A stretch of DNA of 64,000 nucleotides from Emydura subglobosa (Eukaryota > Chordata > Testudines > Chelidae): assembly GCA_007922225.1 (NCBI GenBank), contig ML679991.1, forward strand, positions 186,001 through 250,000. Direction: 5' to 3'. The notes under the pieces are model-generated. The model ran no database searches and was not told the origin of the DNA. It saw only the letters and a program-made list of their open reading frames with translations. Position numbers and translations under genes: made by a program. Of this stretch, positions 1-50,470 are shown one piece after another; the stretch's first letter is position 1; the number at the start of each line of letters is the position of its first letter.

Positions 1-2220
1 GAGTACATTGGCTGGTCCCAGGGTGTTTTTACCTGCTCCTGGAGCACTTGCAGGGGAACCATCTGATTAGATCAGACGGGCAAACCCAACATAGCTGGTG
101 TCTCTCAGTTGCACAAAGAGGGAACAGGGCAGGAACTGGGAAACTTGGTGCCTCTGGGTTTGTGGTAGCCTCCAGGTAGCCAGCTGGTGGAGGTGAACCT
201 GGCCAGACCTCAGGGAGAATTCCCTCCAGGACATATCATGCAGTGCCTGGGATCTCCACTCCTCACGGCCTGAGAAGTGGGATTATGTCTGGCAGAGGCC
301 CAGGGCCTGCTGCCCGGTTCTTTGATGAAAATTTGACGGTAGAAAGATGCACAATGGCTGGGTAACGCTTCAGACTGTGACAGCATTGAATGCTGCCGTC
401 GTGCTGGGAACACTTGGCAGGGAGGGTGAGTTAGCCTGGCAGGTGTTTCCCGCTGAGAGTCAGGGTTTCACCTGCATGAAATGAGCGGCTGCAGCGTCTC
501 TCATTCAGGACACCGAGCAAGATGGAACAGAATAGCAGGGGGTGCTGCAGAGCAGGGTGGGGGGGTCCCTCTGTTGAGTAGCCCAGAAACACAGAGGGGG
601 ACTAGAGTCCCCAGACTGGAAACGCTGGGGGGCTGCTGGCCAAGACTGAGGTGTATTGACAAAGTGGGGGGGAACACGGTTCCAGGACTGGTATACGAAG
701 CGGTGCTATGATTTGGGACTGAGCTGCTTTGGCAGAGCTGTGTGGAGGGTGCCCAGCGCTGGAATAGCGGGCGATAGCAGTATTTAAAAAGGGGGGGCCT
801 TCCTGGGCGAGCAACGGGGCAGTGGGGAGCGGAGCGGCTTCTCCCTGCCATCTCTCACTTCTCTCCCATCAGCCTGTTCCCAGCCCACAATCCCCTGCCC
901 CAGGAGTTGGTATGTTTTAAGACTATAACTTCATCGAGAGAGTGCCGACCCCGGTGCAGAGACAAACACAGGAGCAGCTGATAGGAACGTGTATACAGTC
1001 TTCCTCCTCATTCGCCCAGGCCTGTGTGATCTCTGACCACCCCACGCCAGCCTGGGCCGTTCTGCGTAAACACTGCAAGGAGCCAGCCGGAAAACGAGGA
1101 GCCTGGCCTCCCGTCCAGTTCCTTTTTGTAAAGTCCTGAGTACATTGAAGAACATGGCACCGAGCAGGCACCGCTTCCCCCCTCCCAGCCACGCTCACGG
1201 AAGTAGGAAGAAACCTCTCTCTTTGTGGAAGAGCTGGAGGGCCCAGGAGGAGCCCCCAGTTTCTTCCCACCAAGGAAAATACCAGAGGGAGAATCCAGAG
1301 TGAGACCCGATGTCTCTGGATGAGAATGTTCTTGGTGCACAGCAGGGGAGGGTCCCGAAGGGGCTGCAGGGACAGGGGGTTGGGGGTGGGATTCTGAGAT
1401 TGAAAGCTGCTTCTAGGCTACGTGTGTGGGCAGAGGGTGGGATGGGGGCTGGGACAATGGCGACCACCCTTAGGGAGTGAAGGGAGGCGGGTGATGCTAA
1501 TGAATGAGCCACTGTCAATAAAGCTACTATTACCTCAGGGGTTCAGGGTGTCTCCAGGTGCCAGGCTGGCTCAGCCGCAATCTCCTGGGCTCCAGCTGTG
1601 GCTGGGTGGGTCGTGCGGGAAGGTGATTGGGGTTCTTGCCCTCTCATGGCCTGCACAATCCCCCTCTCCCCTGGGAATTTTCACCAGTCAGGACTCCCAG
1701 GTCGAGCGGGGGGGCGGCGGGTTGAGGGTTCCTGCAGGACTGGGAAGAGGGTGCGATGGGGGGCAGAGAAAGTCATGCTGTGCTGCAGGCGGTCCAGGGA
1801 ATGCAGAATGGCAGGCTGCAGCCCCCATCCGCTCCCCTCTCACCACGGCACAAAGTGTCCAGAGCACCTGCCTCTGCAACCGGGGGTGTCCAGGCCTCGT
1901 TACGGTTCCTGCTGCCTCCCCCCCAGCATACGCTCACCATAGCACTGGGAGAGGAAAGAGCAGGGGCCTTAATCCCAGCTGCCCATGGACCGCCTGGAGG
2001 AGTCCACCTTTCCCTCTCACCCCACGCCCCCCCTCTGTCCCAGGTAGCCCAGCTCTCCAGGCCGTGAGGGCAGCAGACGGAAGGGCAGTCCTGTCACCCC
2101 TCCCGCAGCTGAGCCACTGCAGATCCCAGGGCGCGGGGGAGAGACAGTCCCTGAGGAGCAGGCGTAGCAGGGCTGGCTCGCTGAAGGGAGTGGAGTGGGA
2201 ACCTCCCCTCCTTCCTCTGG
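1..2220. other. Flank beyond the 3' end of CLCN1; no recognised gene
   Basis: No conserved coding exon or clear transposon was recognised. The plus-strand reading frame at 1422-2285 is long (287 codons) but Gly/Pro/Ser-rich, without a recognisable domain, and runs antisense into exon 23; it is treated as chance. The stretch must hold the CLCN1 3' UTR and possibly a convergent 3' UTR. Confidence 0.4.
1517..1522 (+). terminator. Possible plus-strand polyadenylation signal
   Basis: AATAAA at 1517-1522 is followed about 20 bases later by a G/T-rich stretch (1538-1560), as at a real polyadenylation site. In mammals FAM131B is convergent to the 3' end of CLCN1, so this could end that gene. No FAM131B coding exon was recognised in 1-1516. 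Confidence 0.3.
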
Positions 2221-41742
<39,522 letters not shown>

Positions 41743-41949
41743 GACGCTGCCACACACACGCTCTCAGCTGTGGCGATGGTGCTGCTCCAGGCCCAACCCC
41801 AACCCACCTAGCCAGCGGGCCCGGAGCATGGCCTTTGCCCGCCCTGCCCGCCTTCTCCCTCTCCTCCTTTCTCACCCTCCTCCTTGTCTCTCTCTCACTT
41901 TCTCCTCTTCCTGCCCAAAGGCGTCTAGGGCGGTGATCGCAGGGTCTAA

Positions 41950-41961
41950 CTATATTTATAG
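41950..41961 (-). promoter_or_regulatory. CLCN1: TATA box of CLCN1
   Basis: On the minus strand this reads CTATAAATATAG, with TATAAATA at 41960-41953, about 210 bases upstream of the ATG. A start site about 25-30 bases downstream (near 41925) would give a 5' UTR of roughly 180 bases with no intron. The 12-mer also matches 9 of 10 positions of a MEF2 site (YTAWWWWTAR). No experimental start site is known to me for this species. Confidence 0.6.
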
Positions 41962-41975
41962 CAACCTTCCTCTGT

Positions 41976-42003
41976 CACATGACCCCCCCCAGTGCCACAT
42001 CTG
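41976..42003 (-). promoter_or_regulatory. Paired E-boxes upstream of the CLCN1 TATA box
   Basis: Two CANNTG motifs, CACATG (41976-41981) and CATCTG (41998-42003), lie 15-50 bases upstream of the TATA box. A CAGCTG at 41765-41770 lies in the presumed 5' UTR. E-boxes next to a MEF2-like TATA fit a muscle promoter bound by MyoD-family factors, but E-boxes are frequent by chance. Confidence 0.35.
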
Positions 42004-45000
42004 ATCTGAGCGAGAGGCATTAACTCTGCCAGGATTGAGTATCAGGTGTGTGCGAGGGGGGAATCCTGAAGGAGAGGGAAAGGGGGAGAAGAAAGCACTG
42101 AGGGAGGAAGACACAGCGAGAGAGGAGCAGAGGTGCTGAGAGATGCAGAGCAGGCAGAAGGAGGAAGTGCGAAAAGGAAGCAGTGCCCGTCCAAGGGCTC
42201 CCCTGTCCCTGCACATCTCTCCTGTCAGGAGCGAGCCATATTTGCAGTACGCTGGCAGAGGGTTCTCTCTTTCCCACATTCCTGCGAGAGCCTGGGGCAC
42301 CCAAATGAAAAGGTAAAGGGACCATGGGGCCCGGTGTGGGGTCCTGCAGCTGGATATGACAAGTTGGGCATGTGCAAAAAGCCCCAGCCTTTCTTGCACG
42401 GCTCAGGTGTTCAAGGCCCAGAGACTGCGAGAGAGAGAAGCAGTCCGTGGAAAGGGGACCTGGAGCCCCTCCTGAAGGTACCCACGACTAGTCTTGAATG
42501 GCATCCCTGCTGACTTCCACACGGGTTAACTCTCTGTAAGAAAGTCACTGACTGAGTTTTGTGGGTTCTCAGCCTTGGCTGCCTTCAGAAATCTCTTTGT
42601 CCGGGTGCCAGTCACCCATGGATTGAAGCAGCTGGGGCCTTCGCCCCCTCACTCTGCCCCCATTTCACAGCTTTGCCTGCAGCCAGGCCAGGGAGCACCT
42701 CACTCAGCGGGGCCACTGAACCTGCCAGTCAGTGATAAGAGCGGCGCGCACGTTCCCGCCACAGGCCCAGCGGCAGGTCTTAGTGCTCTGATTGGCCTAT
42801 CAGTGGCTTTATGACTTTTAATGGGCTATTAATTAATGAGGTGAGGAACCCAGGAATATCCCTGTGGCAGGAATCGCGTGCAGGGAAAGAGGAAGTCACA
42901 TGCCTGAGACACAGCTGTCCTACGAGCTGCTCTCAACCCCTTCCTTCCTCCTGTGGAAGCTAAAGAGGGTCAGTCTCTCTCAACGGCCCCAGTCCCCCGG
43001 GTGTATCTCCCGGGATTTGAGCCTTCTCCCATTCCGAACTGCCCCAGCACCCACACAATCCCCCCTAGAGCAGGAACGCCCCCGCTTTTCATTCGGGCAC
43101 CCCTTTGTGGGGAAGAAGACCCTCTCCTGGGCCCGTCCCACACTGCTTGGGGGTCTCCAAATGTTCCGTGCTGCCGCCCCAGTTTCAAACCCCTGCTTTG
43201 GAGATTCCCCTCACTGCAGCTTTCCAGCCCGTCCCTCTCTCATTCTGTGGGGACGTTAAAGGGAGCTTCTCTGTTCAGAGCTGCCCAGAATCCCCTGGTG
43301 AGGATCCCCTAGAAGAGATTTCCCCTCTGCATCTCTCCACCCCTCTCTCCCTGTGTGACTCTTACAGCTGCTCTGAACTTCCCAGGCTCCTGTGTGCATC
43401 CCCAAGAGTTCCCCTGTCTGTCTCCTGCTATTAGCCTCCCACCTTTGCAGTGAATCACCCCAGTTCATCCTTCATGTATCCCCCCAGCGGTATCCCTCTC
43501 TGTCTCTTGCCCTCCCCCCATCGCTCTTACTGCCCTCAGCTCCCCCCCCCACACACACCTCTTGCTATCTGGTTTAATCGCTGTTTTGAATACCCTGTGA
43601 CCCCACCCCAGGACCAGTAAATATTTCTCATTTTGGGTGAGTGTGCCTCCTTGCACCTTCCCTTGCTTTGCACAAACTCAGGGGTGACTCCTCACAACAA
43701 TCCCAGTGGGGGTGCGCCACCCTGGAAGGTGTGGGGAGGATGCAGAGTCACGGCCCCACGTCCTTCTGAAGCACCTACTTGAGAGGGCTGACTGTAACAG
43801 GACATATGCTGCAGAGCTGAGTGAATAATGGATTTGGAGGTTCAGGGGCCAAACCACAACATCTGGGCAAAACATCCAGTTTGAGCTGAACTGAAATCAA
43901 TTTTTTCAAAATTTTCCATCGAATTGAAAAACTCGGACAAATTTTGTTCTGAAGCAAACAAAACATCTCAGTTCATTTGAAACCATTTTTTCCTCCAGTT
44001 TTGCATTGTGATTTGGCTATTTTGGGTGTTCTTCGTTCTTTTTTGTGTTCGTTTTTGAATTGGCCAAATCTGAAAACAAAAATGCCATTTTGAAATGAAA
44101 ATGGCAAAAATGAAACCTCTCAAAACGGTTGCGATGAAGCATTTTGAATTTTTGGAAAAAATATGGGGGTTTTTGGGGCTGAAACTAGCTGGCCAGTTTG
44201 AGCCAATTCATGGAATGTTTCAGGACCCTGAAAAAATTCATTTTTTGGCCAAGTTTCTACTCTCTGAAAAAAACGTCACCCAGCTCTGCTATGCCGCAAC
44301 CTCACATAGGCACGGTCCTTCTGCACACCTGGGAGGGCAGTGCCGGATTTCCCCAAAGCACGGTGCTCGTGCTGCGCCCCTCAGGTTGCACGCCCCCACG
44401 TCAGCACAAGGCCATGACTACAGCCCCTGGTACAGCCCTGTACTCTATTTTTATTTAAAACAGCATGAAACAGAAAGGAAGAGAAATGGAAGGAAGACTC
44501 ACCTGCGATGGGAGTCTCCTCCCGTCAGCCATCTCCCTCTCTGTCCTTTCCTCGCCAGCTGTCCCAGCGCTCTTGCCTGATCCCCCGTCTGTCTCTCACT
44601 CCAGTTCAACACTCCCTTTTTCTGTCTTTCAGGATGCTGCAGTCCCCTGTTTAGACCTGCTGTAATATAGTCCCTAGTCTCCCACCCACCCACTTTCCCA
44701 TCCAAACCCTCCCTATCTGCCACCTTTATGGTGGAAACATTTCCCTCCCAGGTTCTCACTCAAGGGGGGGTCAGAGGAGGAGGGTGATATAGATAGACTG
44801 ATCTTAGGTGCTAGCATTTCTTTCACAGCCCTGTCCTAGAGGAGATTTATTACCTCAAATCCCAGTACTATCAATCACCAGGGGTGGGACTAATACTACC
44901 CACTGTGCCCTGCCCATACAGTTATCAGACAGCGGGTTCTGAGCCTGTCTGTTCACACCAGCAGTTACAGGCATAACCTGCTCTAGCACTTTCATTCTAA

Positions 45001-45030
45001 AAGACCCTACAGCACTTTGCAATTCTTCTG
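42004..45030. other. Intergenic region upstream of CLCN1
   Basis: Apart from the AT-rich repeat at 43890-44300, nothing was recognised. CASP2, the mammalian upstream neighbour in the same orientation, was looked for and not seen. Open frames here are Pro/Ser/Leu-rich shadows of C-rich DNA. Confidence 0.5.
43890..44300. repeat. AT-rich TTTTGAAA repeat family, copy 3
   Basis: Contains GCCATTTTGAAATGAAAATGGC, a near-perfect hairpin at about 44082-44105, and GAAACTAGCTGGCC near its end. It lies in the intergenic region upstream of CLCN1. Confidence 0.45.
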
Positions 45031-45425
45031 CACGAGGCCTGATCTACACCACGGAGTTTGGTTGACCACAGTCAGCTGTAGTCGACAAAAGACTGCTGGC
45101 GTACACACTGCAATCACCCCCTCACTGAGGCAATTGCCCTGTTTTTTCAGCAAAATAAAACCACCTTGGCGAGAGGCGTAGAACTTTTATCGAGAAACAT
45201 TTATCGACAAAGAGTCGGTGTAGACACCGTGCTGGGTTATGTCGGAGGAAACGGCCTCTGGAAGTGTCCCATAGTGCCCATCCTGACCGCTCTGGCCTGG
45301 CCATCATTGTGAACTCTGCTGCCTTTCAGCCACCCACCCCTCGCTCTTTAAAGTCCTGAGATTTTTTTATTCCACTTCCTGCTTGGTCAGTGTGGAGAAC
45401 TCAGATCATATCTTCCCAGCTGACC

Positions 45426-46930
45426 ATGGCGGCTCCACACACCAAACCCTCTCCTGTTTGGAGTACGCCTGAGCTGCTGGACCTGATCGGCATTTGGGGA
45501 GAGTCAGCCGTGCAGTCCCAGCTCCGCTCTAGCCATAGGAACTATGTTACCCAGGGCCAGAGTTCTTGAGAAGGGCTCTGAACAGGACACGCTGAAGTGC
45601 CAAGCAAAAATCAAGCAGCAGCAACAGAGCTACCAGAAGGCCAGGGAGACAAACTGTCCATTTGGTGCAGAGCCAAAGAGCTGCCACTTCTATGAGGAGC
45701 TGGAAGCCATCCTCAGCAGTGACCCCACCTCCACCCCCAAGACACCTGTGGACACCTCCGCAGCCCTGGGGCCGGCGGACACTGGAATCAACCCTGACGA
45801 AGACGTCATTGATGAGGAGGTGGAGCTGGCGGATGACCCGGAGCTGGGGACCGGTTCATTTGGTGAGGTGAGGGGGGGAGTCAGGAGCTCATCTCAACCC
45901 CAGAAGGTTGCAGCCAGTGCCAGCCCTACAGCTCTGGTCTGGCGGATGCAGGAGAGGGGTGCTCAGGTAAGTGGGTTTTTAAATTGGATGCTGCCTGTGT
46001 ACGTGAGGTAAAATGGTCCTTTGTTTCTTTGCGTTATAGAGGTGGTTGAAGGGATAGAAATGCACAACAATATATGCGTTTGCATGTGCTTCCCATCCCC
46101 TTCTTCAGGTAGGCAGTACAGTGGAGATGTGTGTTAATGTATGCCGAGATTTCATGGGAATCCTCCAGAGAGATCTCAGGAAAACTTTCCTGGAGGTACT
46201 CGCAAATCTTCTGCCAAAGGTTCCTTGGCAGAGCAGCTTTGTTCCTTCCGCCGTTGAAGGAAACTTTGCTGCACTGATTGGCAATCACTTGTGCAGGGAC
46301 CAAAGCGGCACACAGGCGAGCAGCATTGGGACCCGGTTTGAAGCTGCTCGCATGGAGGAGATGCACCCTAGCATCCCTGCTTATCTGAGGAGTGAGATAT
46401 CGGCTTCTATGACCACCGCCTGTGGAAGATGGTGGCACAATTTCCCCAGGTTTATGGCCCCCTCCAACCTCCCAGGAAAACTCACCATACCCTGTTTCAG
46501 CATGGAGCTGTGTGCTTGCCAGGGGACAGTGAGAGATAGGTATATTTAACAGTAATGCATTAGTGCTGTTATTGCACTCACAATAATGCTACTGTTCATT
46601 GTTTATTGTACTTCTACAGATGTGGCCTTGGCGGTCAAACATCCACCACCTGCCAAATGGCTGCGGCTGATAAGAAAACGACCTCAAAGGAGCAAAGTGG
46701 AGATGTTCCAAGAACTCCTCCACTCCTCTGAGGCGGACAAGAAAGAAAAAAGGATATGGAGACACATGGATCTCAAGGACAGATAGGAAAACCAGTAGCA
46801 AGTGATGGCAGGCCACGAGCACATGATAAAAGCCATGGAGGAGCAGATGGAGCTGCTAAAGTCACTAATCACACTGCAAACTGAAATCATGGGTGCTTGC
46901 CCCTTCATATAGCCAATACAGAACTGCTCT
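45426..46930 (+). pseudogene. Harbinger Myb/SANT-like DNA-binding protein (broken)
   Basis: ATG at 45426. MAAPHTKPSPVWSTPELLDL then IGIWGESAVQSQLRSSHRNY is the Myb/SANT-like helix region; the frame stops at TGA 45567-45569. It continues in another frame with KCQAKIKQQQQSYQKARETN and GAEPKSCHFYEELEAIL, the typical second half, and an acidic tail. A C-terminal part (LIRKRPQRSKVEMFQELLHS) lies at 46640-46785. In Harbinger elements this partner helps the transposase enter the nucleus and bind ends. A polyA signal AATAAA is at 47126-47131. Confidence 0.75.
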
Positions 46931-47343
46931 CCATGCCCTTCACAGACTCCACCCACACATGCCTACGAAAGTCCTGGCCCATCTCAGTACCCCTTCACTC
47001 CACCCCTTCAGACAGCTACCAGTACGATAGCTGGACTTACACCCAATTGTGATAGCTCACACTGCCACTCACCGCTTTCTCCCCTCCAGCCCTGTTTTTG
47101 TGTTTGTTGTCAAGTATTGTTATGTAATAAAGACATAACGTTTGAAGAATAAGCACTCTTTACTTATCTCTTCCTCACACTGGTTGCACCACACATTGCA
47201 AGCTGGATAGCAGTCAGCATGACACAGTGCAGTTTACAAAGACATTTTATTGGTGCTCATTGTCAAAAGAGAACCTCAAGGCCCCCCTGACTCATATGGC
47301 TTCCCTCTAACAGCCCTGGCTTCAGGTTGCTCATAGTCCCCTG

Positions 47344-48480
47344 CTAGGCAATCCACCTCTGTGCTCCAGCTAGGGGCAAACTTTTCACCCTTGCTTCACA
47401 TAAATTATGGAGCACACAGCAGGCGGCTATAACCACAGGAATATTGTCCTCATTGAGGTCTAGCCTACCATAAAGGCACCTCCAGCGAGCCTTTAATCTG
47501 CCAAACACGCATTCAACGGTCATTCGGTACCTGCTCAGCCTGTCATTGAAATGCTCCTTGCTGCTATCCAGGTTGCCCATATAATGCTTCATGAGCCATG
47601 GGAGTAAGGGGTAGGCTGGGTCTCCTCGGATCACTATGGGCATTTCAACATCCCCCATTGGAAACTTTTAGTCTGGAAAGAAAGTCTCTGCTTGCAGCTT
47701 TCTATACAGGCAGTGTTCCTGGAAATTCATGTGTCATGCACTTTCCCTGACCAACCCACGCTGATGCCGGTGAAATATCCACGGTGATCCACCAAGCACC
47801 TGCAGCACCAGAGAGAAGTACCCCTGTCTACTCATGTACTCCATCACAAGATGGTTCAGGGACAAAATTGGGATCTGCCACAGTTAGGGAATCCCATTGC
47901 TGTGAAGCCATCCACTATTTCACGAACATTGTCCAGAGTCACAGTCCTTCGTAGCTGAATGGGATTAATGGCCCCACACACTTGCTAAAACAAAATGCCA
48001 ACAGTGGACTTCCCCACTCCAAACTGGTTAACGACCGACCGGTAGCAGTCTGGAGTTGCCAGCTTCCACACGGCGATGGCCACGTGCTTCTCCACTGAGA
48101 GGACAGCTCTCATTCATGTGTCCGTGCACCACAGCACAGGGGCGAGATCCACACAGAGTTCCATGAAGGTGGCTTTGTGCATTCGAAAGTTCTGCAGCCA
48201 CCGCTCCTCAGCCCAGTGCTTCTCTCACGCAGCCAAGAGTGGCGGTTCACCGTGTGCAGATGCTCTGTGCATGCGAACAGTAATGCGGTGCTGTTTGTTT
48301 GCATGGCACACAGCAGGTCAGGCACCTCGGATTCCTGTTCTGACTGGGCGGTCATGATATACTGTGCGACCAGCCGAGATGTGTTCAGAACCCTGACAGC
48401 AACAGTGGAGAGCCGTGGAGGATCCATCTTTTCAGATCGAGATGGCGGGCTCCGGAACCGGGGGCCATTGAAAAATGCAG
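47344..48480 (-). pseudogene. Harbinger DDE transposase (broken)
   Basis: The intact C-terminal part (47658-47344) reads VIRGDPAYPLLPWLMKHYMG, FNDRLSRYRMTVECVFGRLK, ARWRCLYGRLDL and VVIAACCVLHNLCE, the HARBI1-like DDE_4 domain end. Upstream, in interrupted frames, are EKHVAIAVWKLATPDCYRSV, NQFGVGKSTVG and GYFTGISVGWSGKVHDT. Several stops break it. A minus-strand AATAAA sits at 47251-47246. Confidence 0.8.
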
Positions 48481-49384
48481 TGAAACTCAATCGGAAACCC
48501 ACAGAATGCTGGGATGGAAATCAATGCATCATGGGATTTAGGGCCCGCACCCATGATGCACTGAGGCCCAAACGGCTTCCCACAACTCCTAGCAGCACAA
48601 AGTGGTGAGTTGCACCAGGGGGATAGCTGCCCACAGTGCACTGCTCTTAATGTCGATGCTAGAACACTGAGTGTGGACGCGTTTTGGCGACATGAGTGCT
48701 GTGTGGACAGACATGAGCGCTGTAATTACAGCGCTTTTTGATCACTGCTGTAACTTGCATCAAGACAACTTTCTAGTGTAGACAAGGCCTAAGAATCTTG
48801 TACCGCACCATTTGAATGCAGCCCCCTCTCAGATGGAACATGGCAGCTGTTTAGTGGGCCACACGGCAATGCTACACCACAGCTTGGAACAAAGGGTGAT
48901 GAAGAATCCTATATCCAGCTAAAACTGCAGGGAGAGGCAGGGAAAATTTGAAGAGGCAGAATTATTCTTATGCAAAACGACTTGTACGGAATGCCAGCAA
49001 AGTAGACGGAGCTTTACAAACCGGGAGCAAGGCACTTTCCTTGATCCATTCAGACCCTAAATAGACAATTCAAAGATAAGCTATGGGAAGAAAGGGAAGG
49101 TGTGGAGATTATCCGCGAGAAAGAAGGCAGGAAGAGGTGAGATTGAAGGAGGAGGGAGAGTGTGTTTGGTAGCCAACAAAGGGGAGACTATCCCACAATT
49201 ACTGGCCACATGACAGAAGGCACAGTGCCGTAGATCCGATGTACATGCCAGTCTCTGGAATTGCTCATTGTCCAGCTTCAACAGGGTGAACGTGAAGACG
49301 TGTAGCTTTTGAACGACGCTGCAGGGGTGTGTGATTGGCTTTATTTTCCTGAATGGTGCACAGGTTTCAGAAGTTTGGAAAACA

Positions 49385-49500
49385 GTTCTCTAGGGCAGGG
49401 GTCCCCAGACTATGGCCCATGGGTCGTGTCCAGCCTGCTGACGCATTTTGACCGGCCCGCTGTCTGATCCCCCCTCCCGGCCCCGCCTCTTCCCCCCACT
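49385..49500. mobile_element. hAT-type repeat fragment
   Basis: GGGCAGGGGTCCCCAGACTA then TGGCCCATGGGTCGTG resembles the left end of an amniote hAT MITE (CAGGGGTCCCCAAACT). No matching right end was seen. Confidence 0.45.
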
Positions 49501-49871
49501 TCTCTCCCACGTGACATGGGCCCAGTGCCCTGGCCAGGAGGAGCCATTCCAGTGTATGTTAGGGTAACCAGATGTCTCAATTTTTTAGGGACAGTCCCAA
49601 AATTCAGGGCTTTTTCTTATACAAGTGCTTATTACCTCCCTCCTGATTTTTCACACTTGCTATCTGGTCACCCTGGCACATGTCAACATGAGTTTTCTGC
49701 TGGTATATTCATGCCACCTCCCTGAATGATGGTAGGTATGCTGGCGGAAGCACTTTGTCGACATAGCTGCGTCTACACTGCAGTTTTTGCCATCATAGGT
49801 ATGTTGGGTAGGAGGTGTGGTTTTTTCATACCCCTGACCAACATAGCTATTAGAAAGACAAGGTAATCTCT

Positions 49872-49960
49872 GTGAAAGCTCAAAACTTCTGTTGGTCCAA
49901 TAAAAGATATTACCTCACCCACCTTGTCTCCCTAATATTGTGGGACAAACACAGCAACAA
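49872..49960 (+). repeat. TTGGTCCAATAAAAGATATT repeat, copy 1
   Basis: AACTTCTGTTGGTCCAATAA then AAGATATTACCTCACCCACC and TTGTCTCCCTAATATT. The same text is at 61010-61100, and a decayed copy at 5750-5805. Contains AATAAA, so it may be the 3' end of a retroposon. Confidence 0.6.
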
Positions 49961-50004
49961 CAACGTAGTTATGCTGAGAAAACTTTATAGTGTATACCTG
50001 GCCT

Positions 50005-50470
50005 TAGTTCTTGGCCTGCTCTACACCTCAAAATTAGATCGACCTAGCTACATTGCACAGGGTTTTGAAAAATGTTGCACCCAGTGTGATATATTTAGGT
50101 TGACTTAACCCCCAGTGCAGATGCATCTAGGTCGAGGGAAGAATACTTCTGTTGACCTAGCTATCGCCTCTAGGAGAGATGGATTACCTGCATCAATGGA
50201 AAATCCCCTTCCATCAATACAGGAACTGTCTACACCCCAGAGCTACAGCTGCATGCCATAGCTGTGCTGCTCTGATCTAAACATCTACACTTAAAAAGTG
50301 TGGGTGCTTTAACTATATTGAGCAAAATCCTCCCAGTGTGGACACAGTTATACTAGTACAAAAGTGCTTCTTCCACTCCGGCAGAATGAAATAAGCTGTG
50401 CTGGAAGAACTGCTTCTGCACCAGGGCTTTGCTGGTCTAGCTAGGTCGGTCAAAAGCCAGGCCACTTACA
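50005..50470. mobile_element. MITE-like repeat with CTCTACACCT end
   Basis: Starts TTCTTGGCCTGCTCTACACC then AGATCGACCTAGCTACATTG and ends near GTCAAAAGCCAGGCC. GTCGA/TCGAC words and GGCC ends fit the Harbinger-type MITEs here; it may be two elements fused. Confidence 0.45.

Larger units (their letters stand above)
45035..48790. mobile_element. Decayed PIF/Harbinger DNA transposon, two convergent genes
   Basis: About 3.76 kb with inverted ends AGGCCTGATCTACAC (45035-45049) and GTGTAGACAAGGCCT (48776-48790). A Myb/SANT-like ORF1 lies on the plus strand and a DDE transposase on the minus strand, the standard Harbinger arrangement. Each has its own polyadenylation signal in the gap between them. 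The expected 3-bp TTA/TAA duplication is kept only on the right (TAA). Confidence 0.85.

Noticed and set aside
46121..46549. 142-codon frame inside the Harbinger element
   Set aside because: No recognisable domain; lies between the two halves of the broken ORF1, so treated as chance or decayed sequence.
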